From Camellia lanceoleosa (taxonomy: Eukaryota; Streptophyta; Magnoliopsida; Ericales; Theaceae), in assembly GCA_025200525.1 (NCBI GenBank), contig CM045758.1, forward strand, positions 169,336,101 to 169,400,100: DNA of 64,000 nt. The letters run 5' to 3'. Numbering within the stretch: the first letter of the stretch is position 1; each line of letters starts with the position of its first letter. Below, one piece after another: positions 1-11,400 of the stretch. The translations under genes and the position numbers were made by a program. The notes below the pieces were generated by a model, which was not told the DNA's origin, did no database searches, and saw only the letters and a program-made list of their open reading frames with translations.

Positions 1-835
1 TGACCTTAAACAAAGGTCTAAAGCATGTAAAAATAGAACTTTTTTCAGTTGAAAGAAAGGCCTAAAACAATATGCAAAGATGGCCAAAATGAGGTACAAA
101 TAAATGCTAAAAAGGAGAATATACTCACCCTTGAAGTTCAACTTCGAAACCAACAAGCTTTGAGGCTAAAAACCAACTTTCAGAGCTCAAGTAACACTCC
201 CAAGAACCTCAGCCCAAAGGCGGTGGTGTACCTCTATGTGTTGTAGTGCAAAAGTGCAAGAAAAATGGACTTTAGAGCACTATTCTATGCAATATATAGA
301 GAGAGAATAATAAATATATAGAGAGAGAGAGATACAACTTCTCTAAAAATGGTTGAACCCCTGATAGAGAGGAAGGGCCTCTCCTTATATAGAAGAAAAA
401 TAATGCAAATCTTGTTAAATAAGCTTGGAAATGGGCTCATCCCTCCATACATATGGAGGAGAGATGAGTGAAAACCAGCTGGCTCAAAAAATCTGGCGTG
501 AAACCTGTTGAGACAAGGGGTCTGCCGGCCATCAGTGGTGGTTGGCTGTGGTTCATTGATGGCCGACAGGCTTCATCAATGGCTGGTAGGGACAAAATCA
601 AGGCCGGCAGGGCCAAAAGGTGGTCGGCAGTGCCTCTCAAGAAGCATGCAGAAAAGGCCAACACATGGTCCAAGAATGGAGGAGAAATGGTACAGGGTTT
701 GGCAAGCTCAAACCTGTGACGTTCCGCCGCGACAGTAGAGTACTCGACGAGCAATCAAACTAATGGTTGGATGTACCTGCAAGCACAACCAAGTCTTGAA
801 GACGGTTAAAAATGGGGTATCTACAGGTGTCTACA
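1..835 (-). mobile_element. LTR-like fragment, cut by the window edge
   Basis: On the minus strand this begins near 835 with TGTAGACACC, followed a few bases on by a second near-copy of the same start (TGTAGATACCCC). A TATA-like CTATATAAGGAGAGG lies at about 388-402, followed downstream by CT-rich leader-like DNA. That order (TG start, TATA box, leader) is what an LTR or retroelement promoter shows. The 437-754 part is GC-rich, and the ORFs in it overlap on both strands without recognisable domains, so they are not called as genes. The other end lies outside the window, so family and limits are unknown. Confidence 0.35.
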
Positions 836-1297
836 CTATGCGGCAAGAAACATGTCACCACTTGGAATTATCTCAAATGACGTGTAGGCCCAGCTTAAAT
901 TGGGGCTCAAAGATGGCCCAAAATAAGCCTATAAAACTAAAATTTTCAACAATCTCACCGTCTCCCCAGTTGGCTAGACGATAACGGCTCAACTGCCATT
1001 GCCACTGATCTCATTAACATCTACAAGCTCCGTCCTCCGCCGGTGTACCCCATGCTTGATTCTGACATTGGAAACCGCAAAATCTTTAGATCTAGAACAT
1101 AGATCTGAAAGTGAGCAAGATCCAAAGGTGAAACCATCGACGAGTGAAATCTGAGATCTAGAGCTTAGATCCGAAGGTGAAATTGTTAGCGATGAAAATG
1201 ATGATGACGACAGAGAAGGGAGTAGAAAATGAGAGAGAGGCTCTGCCTCTTCCGATCGGTGGTGCGCGTTGATGAGAAAAGAGAAAAGAGAGAGATT

Positions 1298-1341
<44 letters not shown>

Positions 1342-2156
1342 TTTGAGAAATGAAAGCTGAGTGAGAAAACGTGTATGATAAGAATATATATGGGTTTGGT
1401 TATTTTGTCTTAACTTGTCGTTATGACTAAACTATTTGAGTGTCTGGATTCTTGGTCAAAAAAAATCCAAATATGAATTTATGAACTGAGCGCTCTTTAT
1501 TTTATAAGTAAATAATATAAATATAAAATTAATATTTTATAAATGAGTGGGTCAATCCAGACTAAGCTAAAATTCTTTATCCAAAACTCAGTTCAAAAAT
1601 TAAATGGATTCATAAATTTTGACCAACCCAATTTTTTAAACTAAATATTCTTTTTAAATTTTGAAAATATCAAACTCGATTGAGTGGACCACCAGACCGA
1701 TGGGTCCAACACATAATCTATCTAGAGATACTATTCAACTTGAGATGCAGCCTCTAGACACTGTTTTTCCTATGTGTAAGCAATTCTATCTTCCTTATCA
1801 ATTGTGACCTTATGTTCTTTGTCCCATCTATTTTGTACAATTTTGGCTTCTAATACTGATGGAATTGGAATTGGAATTGGAATATTAGGTTTGATTTGAA
1901 ATTTTTTAAAATAATTTTATGAGTTTTTAATTTAAACTTTTATATTTTTAGTGGATTTTTAAATATTTTAATTATTATTATATTTTATTTTTTAGATTTA
2001 CTTAATCTTCATATACTTAAAAAAATATATAATTTGTACAAAAATATTTATAAAATTCATTCAATATAACAAAATATAAAAATATATTCGATTTTTGTTT
2101 TTGTTTTTGTTTTTTTTTGTATTTGGTGATTGTTGTAAACTTTTTTGGGAAAATTA
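836..2156. other. intergenic stretch with a GA microsatellite
   Basis: No gene is recognised. A (GA)n run fills about 1302-1339. Around 1070-1180 short 'gatctaga' motifs recur (AGATCTAGAAC, AGATCTAGAGC), suggesting an old small duplication. From 1380 on the DNA is AT-rich with poly(T) runs. Confidence 0.5.
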
Positions 2157-2311
2157 GTCTAAGGTCCCTTTCTCATTTTTAGTAATGCAAGAGAGATCCA
2201 TAATATTATTTTATGATGTCTAAGGTCACTCAATCCCACACTCATATATCACAGAGAAATTTGAGTCCTCAAATCGAGTCTCATTTCTCTCTCACACAGA
2301 GACACTCTAAA

Positions 2312-2370
2312 CTCTCTCTCTCTCTCTCTCTCTCTATATGTGTGTGTGGGGGGGGGGGGGGGGAGGGGGG
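2312..2370. repeat. compound microsatellite (CT)n(GT)n(G)n
   Basis: A run of CT dinucleotides is followed by TATATGTGTGTG and then 16 consecutive G (2348-2363), an A and 6 more G. The long G run is unusual for such AT-rich surroundings and is prone to sequencing error. Confidence 0.85.
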
Positions 2371-2534
2371 AGTGGTTGAATAAATTGTTGTTAATTTCAT
2401 TTCTAGGAATTTCGGTTGAGTCTTGGATTGCAATCTTTGGCGATTTATCATCGTAGATATTTGTGCAATACTACTATGATTGTCAATCAAGCGAATTCAC
2501 TGACAGAAGGATCTCCAAAAGGTGCCTTTGGAAA

Positions 2535-2773
2535 TGGCGACTAGCCCGATCAATCTCAACACACTGCCGACCAAGGAAAATCTATTCGCAAATGGGTAAT
2601 TTCTATCGATTCCTTCACGTTTATATATATTTCTACATATATCTATCTGTGTGTGTATATATATGCGATGCATTTGCAAAACGAAGTAGCGAGAGAGATG
2701 GTATAGTCCCTTACGAGTTGTTGAGTGCTCGAGTGGCGCAGTCGTAAGCGCACGTAGCTTCTTCCACCGTGTC
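2535..2773 (+). other. possible captured gene fragment (unidentified)
   Basis: An ATG at 2535 after a CT-rich leader opens a short reading frame (MATSPINLNTLPTKENLFAN) that runs to a GTAATT splice-donor-like site near 2597. A second, GC-richer segment at about 2680-2773 ends in GTGTCAAAG followed by GTACTA, again donor-like. GC content and reading frame differ from the flanks, as expected of a gene piece captured by a transposon. I do not recognise the protein, and the second segment has a stop in one frame. Speculative. Confidence 0.2.
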
Positions 2774-2811
2774 AAAGGTACTAGATTTAGTCACTGTATG
2801 AAATTCTATAC

Positions 2812-3830
2812 TCTTTCCAAAATTTCTCTAGATCAGAATTTTCTCTAGTTGTGGAATTTGTTTGAATTTTTCTCTGAATTTCTAGTTTTGTATTACAGTT
2901 TTGTTGTGTGCCATTGTTGCTATTGAAGGAGCTTGTATTGAATTGTAGTGGTTGTATTGAAATGGATTTAATGTGGGTTTTAAAGGGATTTTCTTTGGTT
3001 AGATAAAAAATATAGAGAAAATTCTGACATAGATAAAATTCTTTCAACCACATTAACAAATTACATTGAACCCAGTACTAAAACATCAGAGAAATTCTCT
3101 AGTCTTTTGAGAATTTCTTTGGATCAGAATTTTCTCTAGATTTCTGGTTTTGTATTATAGTTTTACTGTGTCCTATTGTTGCTATTGAAGGAGCTTGAAT
3201 TGAATTGCAGTGGTTGTATTAAAATGGATTTAATATGGGTTTTAAAGGAATTTTCTCTGGTTCAATAAAAAATACAGAGAAAATTCTGATCTAGGGAAAA
3301 TTATCTCAACCACATTAACAAACAACATTGAACCCAGTATCAAAGCATCAGAGAAATTCTTTAGTCTTTCCAGAATTTCTCTATATCAAAATTTTCTCTA
3401 GATATGGAATTTGTGTGAATTTTCTTTGGATTTCTGGTTTTGTATTACAGTTTTGCTGTATGCCATTATTAATTGCTATTGAAGGAGTTTAACTTGAATT
3501 GCAATGGTTGTATTGAAATGGATTTAATGTGAGTTTTAAAGGGATTTTCTCTGATTCGGTAAAAAATACAGAGGAAATTCTGATCCAAAGAAAATTCTCT
3601 CAACCACATTAACAAACAACATTGAACCCAATATCAAAACATCAGAGAAATTCTCTAGTCTTTCTAAAATTTCTCGAAATCAGAATTTTCTCTGGATGTG
3701 AAAATCGTGTGAATTTTCTTTGGATTTCTAGTTTTGTATTATTGGTTTTGGATTTCTGGGTTTAATTTTCTCTCGTTTGAATCCAGAGAAATTTTTCAGA
3801 AAGTCTAGAATTTCTCTTGATCAATGTTGA
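2812..3830. repeat. 285-bp tandem repeat, about 3.5 copies
   Basis: Units start at about 2812, 3104, 3366 and 3662, each opening with a variant of AATTTCTCTAGATCAG and TTTTCTCTAG. Spacings are about 292, 262 and 296 bp; the second unit lacks about 30 bp near its start. The last unit is truncated near 3770 and followed by a partial, rearranged repeat end. Units contain the fixed phrases GCTATTGAAGGAGCTT and CAACCACATTAACAAA. They differ by scattered substitutions, so the array is not young. Confidence 0.85.
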
Positions 3831-3895
3831 GAGACCTTAGACATTATAAAAATATTGAATGTTCTTTATGCTATAAAATCTTAATATCATGGACC

Positions 3896-5355
3896 TTAAA
3901 AAAAAAATCCCAAGTTTTTTTCCACAAATATTATATTGTTTAAAAAATAAAAAGAACGAAAATATAAGATTTTATGAAAAGAGAGTTAAACATTCAATAT
4001 TATATTGTTTAGATTAGGAATATCTTATAAAAAAAATGGTGTAAAATATTTAAAATATTCACTATAAACAAAAATAAAAAACAAAAAAATACTTAATTTT
4101 ATGAAAAGTGAGTTAAATTGGTTTGGTTTTCAAAAACTTGATTTAGAATTTTTTTTTACAAAACTAAAAATTAATTTGGTGGAAGAAATAAAAAAAATCA
4201 AAAGCACTTATTATTTTTATATTATTTTATCTTTTGAGAGGCCATACGTAATTTTTAAAATTTTATTTTTGATATTTATTTTTATCAATTAATTTCTAAG
4301 TTTTTTTCAAAAAAAATTTATAATTTTTTTTATATATTTTATTTTAAAGAAGACACCAAGCATGTTTTTATTTTTAACTATGGATTGGGATTGACATGAT
4401 GAGATATTTACCTTTTGTCATGGAAACAAAATTTATTTGGTATTTTTTGAATATGGTCTTATACTTTTAGAATCACATGATCAAGTGTGACTATATGATC
4501 ATTTGAATTTAAGAATATCGAGCAATGCACCGCAAATACCCAAAAATTTCTAGAAGGGAAAAATTATTCGGAAGCACGGCGTAGGTTTCGTGCTTGACTT
4601 GACTAGACTAATTCAAATTCACCCGCAATCATCTCCATAAATAGAGCATTGCAAAACCAGTAGTAAAATTTGTGATTCAGTCTCATATGGCACGCCTTAG
4701 GTTAGGTACAAGTCAAGAGAATTGGGCAAAGATCGCGCCTCCTTGTCTTCCCTTTGTCTTTTTCGATTAACGCTCTAGACAGTGGACACTTATTTGTACT
4801 TGAAAAGTATATAATTTTTAGGTTTGAATAACACTATTCTTTATAAAATTTGAATTTGATTTATGTAATAATTAAAAATATAAGTAATAAACACCGTCTT
4901 TTCATTATTAAGATAATTAATTTTTATTTTTATAAAACTTATTTCAACCTAATAAAGAAGAGGAAGGTGCTGTCACAGCAAAGGAGTCCCCTTTTGATTA
5001 TATTAAAAAAAAGATTAATGTTATAGATTTAAAAATTTTATCAAAAATTCTATCAAATGTTTTATGTAAATGTGAAATTCACTGTGAGTCCCATATAAAT
5101 CCCATGCTATATTTGGTAGAATTAATTTAGGTTGACTTTGGGTCAAAGGAAAAGCTTATTGGAAAACAAAAAAAAGAAACAAGGGCTGAAACAACCCATG
5201 TAGTGAATGGGTTTGGGTGACATAAAAAATAAAAAATAAAAATAAAATTCATATTTGTTAAAAAAATTGAATAGGTTTGAGTAGTTGAAGTAAAAAAGTT
5301 GGCACAACCCTCTATTTAGTGCCGATGTTTTAACATTTTTTTTTTTTTAAGTTTA
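3896..5355. other. AT-rich intergenic stretch
   Basis: No gene, RNA or repeat family could be supported. The DNA is very AT-rich with A and T homopolymers. A somewhat GC-richer part at 4510-4790 shows no coding frame. Confidence 0.6.
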
Positions 5356-5452
5356 GGGTAAATTATACTGATAGTTTGTAAATTTTATTTCCCGTGTCGT
5401 TTTAATTCTTATACTTTCAATTAATTCAATTTTAACTCTTAACATAGTGGCA

Positions 5453-8133
5453 TCTCTATATGTAATTTATATATTATATAAAGAAAATACGATTTTTAAC
5501 TCACAAGTCATGTGGAAGTTCTAATATTCCAATCTTAATTTTCTATTTTTTCTATTTAAAAAAAACCTCAGCATTTATTGATTTCTCCCAATGCACAAGC
5601 CTTTTTGATTTCCTCCATATCTACTGACGCACCATTTTCAACTTCTTCCATACGCTATAGTTAGTAATGAGATTGTTAAATTATTTTCATAAAAAATTTA
5701 AAACAAATATAAATTCTTATTAAAAAATAACATGTTACAATTGCGAAAAATTAAAGAGAAAAAAAAAATTACACTATAAAAAATAATTTGTGTATTAAAA
5801 AAAAATATCTAAAACAAATATAAATTTTATTAAAAAATAACAGGTTGCAATTGCAAAAAAAGGAAAAAAAATTATACTGTGCAATTCATTAAAATCTAAT
5901 TTTTTTTAAAAAAAATAAAAATAATTTTTTATTAAAAAATAACAGGTCGCAATTGTGAAAAAAAAAAATTATACTGTGCCAAGTATTTATGTAAAGATTT
6001 GACACGTGTCCACTCTCAAATTTTCAAATGAATATAGATGAAACCAAAAAATTTAATTTTAATGGCTAACAAATATTAGAAGCCCAACCATTAAAACCTA
6101 ACAACTATTAATTAATAAAATTTAGGAATTGAAATGTCTCAAACCACGTCTCTTTATATTCTCAAATGTTCCATTTTTTTAGTTCATGTATTCATTCTAA
6201 TATTGATAGAGAATTGGACGTGTGAAAGAGGGAGAGACATTAAAATTATATATGAGTTATGTAATTGTTGTGATGAAAAATAAAGGATGCCTTCCGTTTC
6301 TATGGTGATATGATATGTCAGGTTATACCTCTAATTAAAACATTAGGTTTGCTTTTAGATCATCATTGAACGTTGCTTTCATTTTTTTTTTAGATACTTT
6401 GTCTTACAATTATCTGTGTTTTGTGTTATGAAATTTACTACATCTGACATCTGTGCTTGCTAGAACTATTAAATGAACCTAATGCAAGAAGTGCAAATTA
6501 TTTCAATGTCATTCGCAGGATTAGAAGTACAAAAAACATACACAAAAAGTATATGAATAGATAAGATTTTATAAAATTTGTTTGTGAATCTCACTTCTTG
6601 AAAATCCTATAATTCATTTATTTTTTGTATTATATTTTATGTTTAACTTTTGTATCTTTTTTTGTATAGTTTTTTTTTCTTTAAAATTTTGTTTTTAAAA
6701 AATAATTAATTAATAAATAAATCATTTTCTATTTCAAACAATTTCATTTTTGTTTTTATTTTTTATTTTTTCTTAAAGTAGTTTTAGTTTTGGGCAATTA
6801 CTTACTTACTTTTTTTTTTTCTATATATTATAATTTTGTGTATTTTAAGTGTATGATGTTTTTATTAATACACTCGGAAATACACTATGAAGGAAGTATC
6901 ATGCAAAAATCAAGAAGGGCAAATTACATTAATAGTTCTTATAGTTTGGGACACGTGTCACTTTAGTTCCTGACTTTCAATTGTGACACATTTAACTCTG
7001 AATTTTGAATCTTGTTCCAAATAAGGACAATTGAAGATATCATTGTTTAATTTTAAGGGCAAAATCATCAATTTGATAAAATATAAACTAATTTGACAAA
7101 AATAAATGTCAAAAAATTATTTTTAATTTTTAAAAAATTATTTTTATCCACCAATGATAAAATTATATAAAATTAATAAAAATTACATGATTAATTTTTA
7201 AAAATTAATTTTGTATAATCATTATCCAAACACATAATAAAAATTAATTTGGTAAAAAAAAAATGTCTAAAAGATTTATCAATTTTACATAATTTTATTT
7301 TTAGTGGGTAGAAATAGTTTTTAAAAATTCAAAAATATTTGTTTGACATTTACTTTTATCAAATTAGTTTATATTTTATCAAATTAACGATTTTACCCTT
7401 AAAAAATCTAATGATATCTTCAATTATCCTTATTTGAAACAAGATTAAAAATTCAGGGTCAAATGTGTTACAATTGAAAAGTTAGTAATCAAAATGACAC
7501 AAGCTCCAAATTATAGGGACTATTAGTATAATTCACCCAATCAAGAAAGGAGAAGAAAAATAAATAAAACAATACGATGAATGTGGAGTAAAGATAAAAA
7601 ATCAAAACTTCCAAAACAAACAAGCAAACAAACAAGTAAGCAAGTAGAATAGAATCTTTAACAATAGACATTTGAAAATTTGCAATAAAATTTTATAACC
7701 TTTTTTTTTTTTTTTCTAAGAAAATTCTATTTGGTTCTAGCTAAATATAATATTTTAAATTTGTTTTTTTTTTAATTTATTTGAAAGTAAAACTATAGTA
7801 AAGTTATGTAAGCATAATTGCTAACCACGTTGTTTTTATTTAATGTATAATATTTATATTGACTACCTTTTCCAAGTTTATTTTTTTAAGTATTTATATA
7901 GAAGTAAAAAAATATCATTAGGAATAATTTTTTCTTAATTTAGTTATTATATATTTTGCCCGTACGTTATTTTTAAATTTTGAATAAAAGTAAATATAAA
8001 ATAATTGATTGAAGATATGCTGCATTTGTTATATTACTTTTTTTTGTGTGAAAAAAAAAATTAAAAATCGCAATTTACATATATACAAATAATTATAAAC
8101 ACAACCTGTGCATAGCACGGGTAGAATACTAGT
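5453..8133 (+). mobile_element. non-autonomous Helitron (middle layer)
   Basis: It starts TCTCTATATG directly after an A and ends in CTAGT directly before a T, fitting Helitron insertion between A and T. A short hairpin, CCTGTGC-ATA-GCACGGG, lies 8 bases before the CTAGT end; this hairpin-plus-CTRRT arrangement is the Helitron 3' signature. Both ends are shared with the copy at 12022-12620. Inside are three near-repeats around AATAACAGGTTGCAATTG (5728, 5840, 5940) and the fold-back element at 6917. No Rep/helicase coding sequence is present. Confidence 0.7.
6917..7538. mobile_element. fold-back Mutator-like element (inner layer)
   Basis: The left arm from 6917 (GGGCAAATTACATTAATAG) and the right arm ending 7538 are inverted copies over nearly the whole element, about 280-300 bp each, around a short AT-rich centre near 7140-7250. 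It is flanked by a perfect 9-bp direct repeat AATCAAGAA (6908-6916 and 7539-7547). Long terminal inverted repeats with a 9-bp duplication fit non-autonomous Mutator-like fold-back elements. A transcript would form a long hairpin. No coding sequence. Confidence 0.85.
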
Positions 8134-8781
8134 TTCATCTAATTGATAATGACATTAGGATTTTTGAGTAAATTTGTAAAGTTTATAAATTTGCTCTTAA
8201 AGAGTGACACATGTCGCTCATATGTGCATTTTTCATAATTTTTTTAATAATTGTAATAAATTAAATTAAATTGGGACAAAGTCATAAATATGTAGTCAAA
8301 ATTAAGTCAATGTAAATTACATGAATCAAAATGACACAAAGGTGTAATTTACCCTAAAATTTATTTTGACAAAAATTAATATTAAGACAAATAAACATAT
8401 TATATTCTAATTCAATATATATATATATAATTTTTTGGGTAAATTACATTGACACATTCTGAGATTTTTGTTTAATACAAATCATTTTCTCACATTTGAA
8501 AAATTACATTCCTCTCCCTGAGGTTTGTAATCTCATAACAAATTATCCTCTGGATTTCTGATGTCATATCTTAAATTTTCTGAATGACCATCTTACCATT
8601 TTTCTTATAATTTTTTCTTCCTATCATCATGACTACATTTTACAACTTTTCATCATTAAATTCTACCTGAATATATTCTTATTGAGTAATAATATACAAC
8701 CATAAATTTTATATAGAATTTTCAAACACAATTGTAGGCATTCTAACGTTTCTTACTATCTTGGTAGGGATTTTAGGACCT

Positions 8782-10806
8782 TGTGATAGTGAGTCATAAT
8801 ATAGCGATCCTGATTTTGACCCGACATTTGTGGTAGTCTGGACTCAGGTTTATGGTTTCTGAATGTTGTTAATTGTCGTTTTCCCCTTAATCCTCCTTAA
8901 ATTTGGTTATTGGATTGTTGTTGTACGTTTGGAATAAGTTGGTTGCTTGTTTTTCTAAACCTTTGTTGCCCAGTTTTTTACTATTTCGCTCGAGTAGCCA
9001 TTTTTGGGCTCGAACGGACTTTGCGAACTCTCAGTACTTTGTAGGTCTGCAAAATTACTAAGAGAGTGTTTTCTACGCTCGAGCGGCGTTTCCTATGTTC
9101 GAGCGACTTTCCTTGTGCTCAAGACTGGATGTGTGTTTTCTACGTTCGAGCATCCTTTTTTGCGCTTGAGCGGTGAGCGTCTTGTTCATTGTGTCTTGGC
9201 ACTTGAGCAACCTTTCTTGCGCTCGAATGGAACAATTTTTTTGTGTCTGACGCTCGAGCGTCAACTCTTGCACTCGAGCGGACTATGCGTATAACAGATT
9301 GTGAAAATGACTTTTTACATCACTTTTTTAGATCTTTTCTTCCAAAAACCCTAAAGTGAGACTCTCTCTCTCTCTACATTTTCTCCTAAATTCGTTGATA
9401 TCTTCACCCTTGTATCTTGGGAAAATGGTAGAGTATCTTGAGAGCTCTGTTTTGATTTGATTGGAGTTTGGTTTCGGCGTCGTTGACGTTTCGTCCTTGC
9501 TCTATTGATCTTCTAAACTCGAGGTAGGGACTCTCTACACCTTAATATGATTTTTAACTTAGTTATAGGTTGTTGTGTGAAAATGGTGAGATTTGAGGAT
9601 GTTTTGACCAAACCTAAGGTTTGGGTTCAAGTTTGAAAAGAGGGGTTTCTATGTGGGTGTTATATAAATGATTATGGGGTTTGGATATAAAGTCATCTTG
9701 TGTTAAAATAGTTGACTTTGGTCTTCAGGTTAATATTTGAAAAATGAGGAGCTTTGCCTTAAAATGTCTTGAATAATTATTTTGTATAAATAATGTAATT
9801 GGTATGCAAAATGTGAAATTGGGAGAATGCATACATGAATGGTGTTGTTGGATTTGTTTAATCACTCACCTATGGAAATTTGATGATTTATCTGTTATAG
9901 AGATTGTATATCTATTTTGAAATATCTACTTTAGGCTATCGGTGAAGGATAGTCATGATTGTTGTAGACATCGCATGTGCATTAGGCGAATTGAAACTAA
10001 TCCCTTAACCATTATCATTGAATATGATTATGAATGATATACATTGTATATGTATGATGTTTGGGAGGAGATAGGAGATGGACTTCATTGAATTAAGTTG
10101 GTCAGAACGTCCAAGGTGAAAGTCCTGAAAATCACAATTATACATGGGTGCCGATTCCTGCGGACAAAATGTCTGTAAAATGGCAAATATAAGTGAATTT
10201 ATTTGCATGATGATTTTATCTGTTGGAAATTTGTAAGGTGTATCCTCTATTGATGGGTTAAATGCAGTGGAGGTGTCTATTGAACCAATATGAATGAATT
10301 TAGATACGAGTTTGGCATAACATGTTTTTGGAAAGAATTATAAAGATTTTGTCGTAGGACATGAACATGTGCGTCAAACTTATATCTTGTTAATTCTTAT
10401 ATACTGTGTTAGTATGTTTCAACTAGATTTTGACACACCCTACTTGGGAACCATTTTCAGGTATTGGAGACATGCCTTCGCTGAGACAGTAGTTTGGGAA
10501 GACTTGGAAGAAAGCTTTCCTTTATTTTATTTATTTTGTATAGCCAAGGGCTAAGTTGTATTGAGTTAAACTTTTTCTTTTGTTGTAACCAAGTAATGTC
10601 TTGGAAAGATGTAAGCCCGTAGGACATTTATTTTGTTGATTACTAACTGGTATTACATGTTATAAACTCAGGATGAACATTTATGAATGTATATTGCATG
10701 TGTTATCTTTTGTAATATGAACTATGATGAATGAAAGTATATCAATTCTATCATGCTCACTTCTCTTATGAGTTAGATTAGTTGCATTTATTTTGGGGGC
10801 ATTACA
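8782..10806. mobile_element. LTR-like insert, limits uncertain
   Basis: The segment begins TGTGATAGTGAG and ends GGGGGCATTACA, compatible with TG...CA ends of a long LTR, about 2 kb. It contains an ACTAATCCCTTAACC phrase echoed at about 38099 in another LTR-like fragment. Both segments carry the TCGAGCG-type motif. No matching 5-bp duplication was found. The short ORF at 9004-9294 is built from the motif repeats and is not a gene. Confidence 0.35.
8985..9285. repeat. cluster of CTCGAGCG palindromic motifs
   Basis: About eleven variants of the palindrome CGCTCGAGCG (GCTCGAACGG, GTTCGAGCGA, GCTTGAGCGG, ACGCTCGAGCGTC and others) occur in 300 bp, spaced mostly 20-30 bp apart. Several differ by C-to-T or G-to-A changes, as decay of methylated CpG would give. 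The same motif recurs at 37387-37490. Confidence 0.7.
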
Positions 10807-10839
10807 CATAAAACATAATTAGTAGCTTGAAGAAACAAT

Positions 10840-11400
10840 GTCATTTTTTCTTTCCATTGATTGTAATGACTACCATCAAACAAAGGTGACCTATTGCTAG
10901 CTTGACCTACAACAGAGTAAGTACTATATATGGTTGCTATGGATAAAAAAAACTCTAAGATTGTTAAATCTAAGCAAGAGCCCTAAGCTCTAATACCAAT
11001 TGTTACCTAAAAAGCAATCTAAGAGAGGGGTGAATTAGGTTTCTACAAATTAAACTAATAATTACCTAATAAAAATTACCAACTAATACAATAATTAGAA
11101 TAGTAGGTATAGTAGATAATTATCACAATAATATCAGATAGATATAGCAGTGCAAGCAAATTAAAGAGATCAGGGAAGAGAAAAACAAACATGATTTATA
11201 GTGGTTCGGTTTCAATCACGCCTACATCCACTCCTCAAGCTTCACTTGAGATTTTCCACTATTCTTCTAACTTTACAAGGGTGCTAGCAACCTCATATAC
11301 ATAGAGCAATCATTTACAAATTTTCTAACTTCACAGGGGTGCTAGTAACCTCATAAACATGGAGCAATCCTCCACAGATATCCTAACAATCATCCTCTTA
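10840..11400. mobile_element. LTR-type fragment
   Basis: The phrases AGAGCCCTAAGCTCTAATAC, GTTACCTAAAAAGCAATC and the 'gtggttcgg...cctacatccactcc' context resemble degenerate plant LTR or leader DNA. Two local near-copies of a GGTGCTAG(C/T)AACCTCAT phrase lie at about 11280 and 11338, 58 bp apart. No coding frame. Assignment is by general resemblance only. Confidence 0.3.

Larger units (their letters stand above)
2157..3895. mobile_element. possible non-autonomous inverted-repeat element
   Basis: The left end (about 2157-2235) and the reverse complement of the right end (about 3826-3895) resemble each other over roughly 75 bp. Both carry TCTAAGGTC/TTTAAGGTCC at the outer edge and ATGTCTAAGGTC at the inner edge. 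Between them lie a CT/GT/G-run microsatellite (2312-2370), a stretch that reads like exon pieces (2535-2773) and a 285-bp tandem array. No clear target duplication was found, so the superfamily is not assigned. Confidence 0.35.
5356..8354. mobile_element. Mutator-like inverted-repeat element (outer layer of a nest)
   Basis: The left end GGGTAAATTATAC (5356) pairs with the right end GTGTAATTTACCC (ending 8354). The arms continue to match at roughly 75% for about 80 bp (for example CGTGTCGTTTTAATTC against TGTGTCATTTTGATTC). The 9 bp outside each end, TTAAGTTTA and TAAAATTTA, agree at 7 of 9 positions, fitting an old 9-bp duplication, the Mutator hallmark. Without the inserted Helitron the element would be only about 320 bp, so it is a MITE-sized derivative with no coding capacity. 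Confidence 0.6.

Noticed and set aside
437..754. Overlapping ORFs on both strands in a GC-rich patch
   Set aside because: No domain, no splice pattern, and the patch lies in an LTR-like fragment.
2726..2775. tRNA or SINE head (TGGCGCAGTCGTAAGCGC resembles an A box)
   Set aside because: No B box (GGTTCGAATC-like) at the right distance and no cloverleaf; the resemblance is confined to one short motif.
9004..9294. ORF of 96 codons (and its antisense partner of 66)
   Set aside because: Open only because of the CTCGAGCG motif repeats; protein is repetitive and unlike any family.
8777..10811. Target duplication for the 8782-10806 LTR-like insert
   Set aside because: GACCT and CATAA do not match; boundaries remain a guess.
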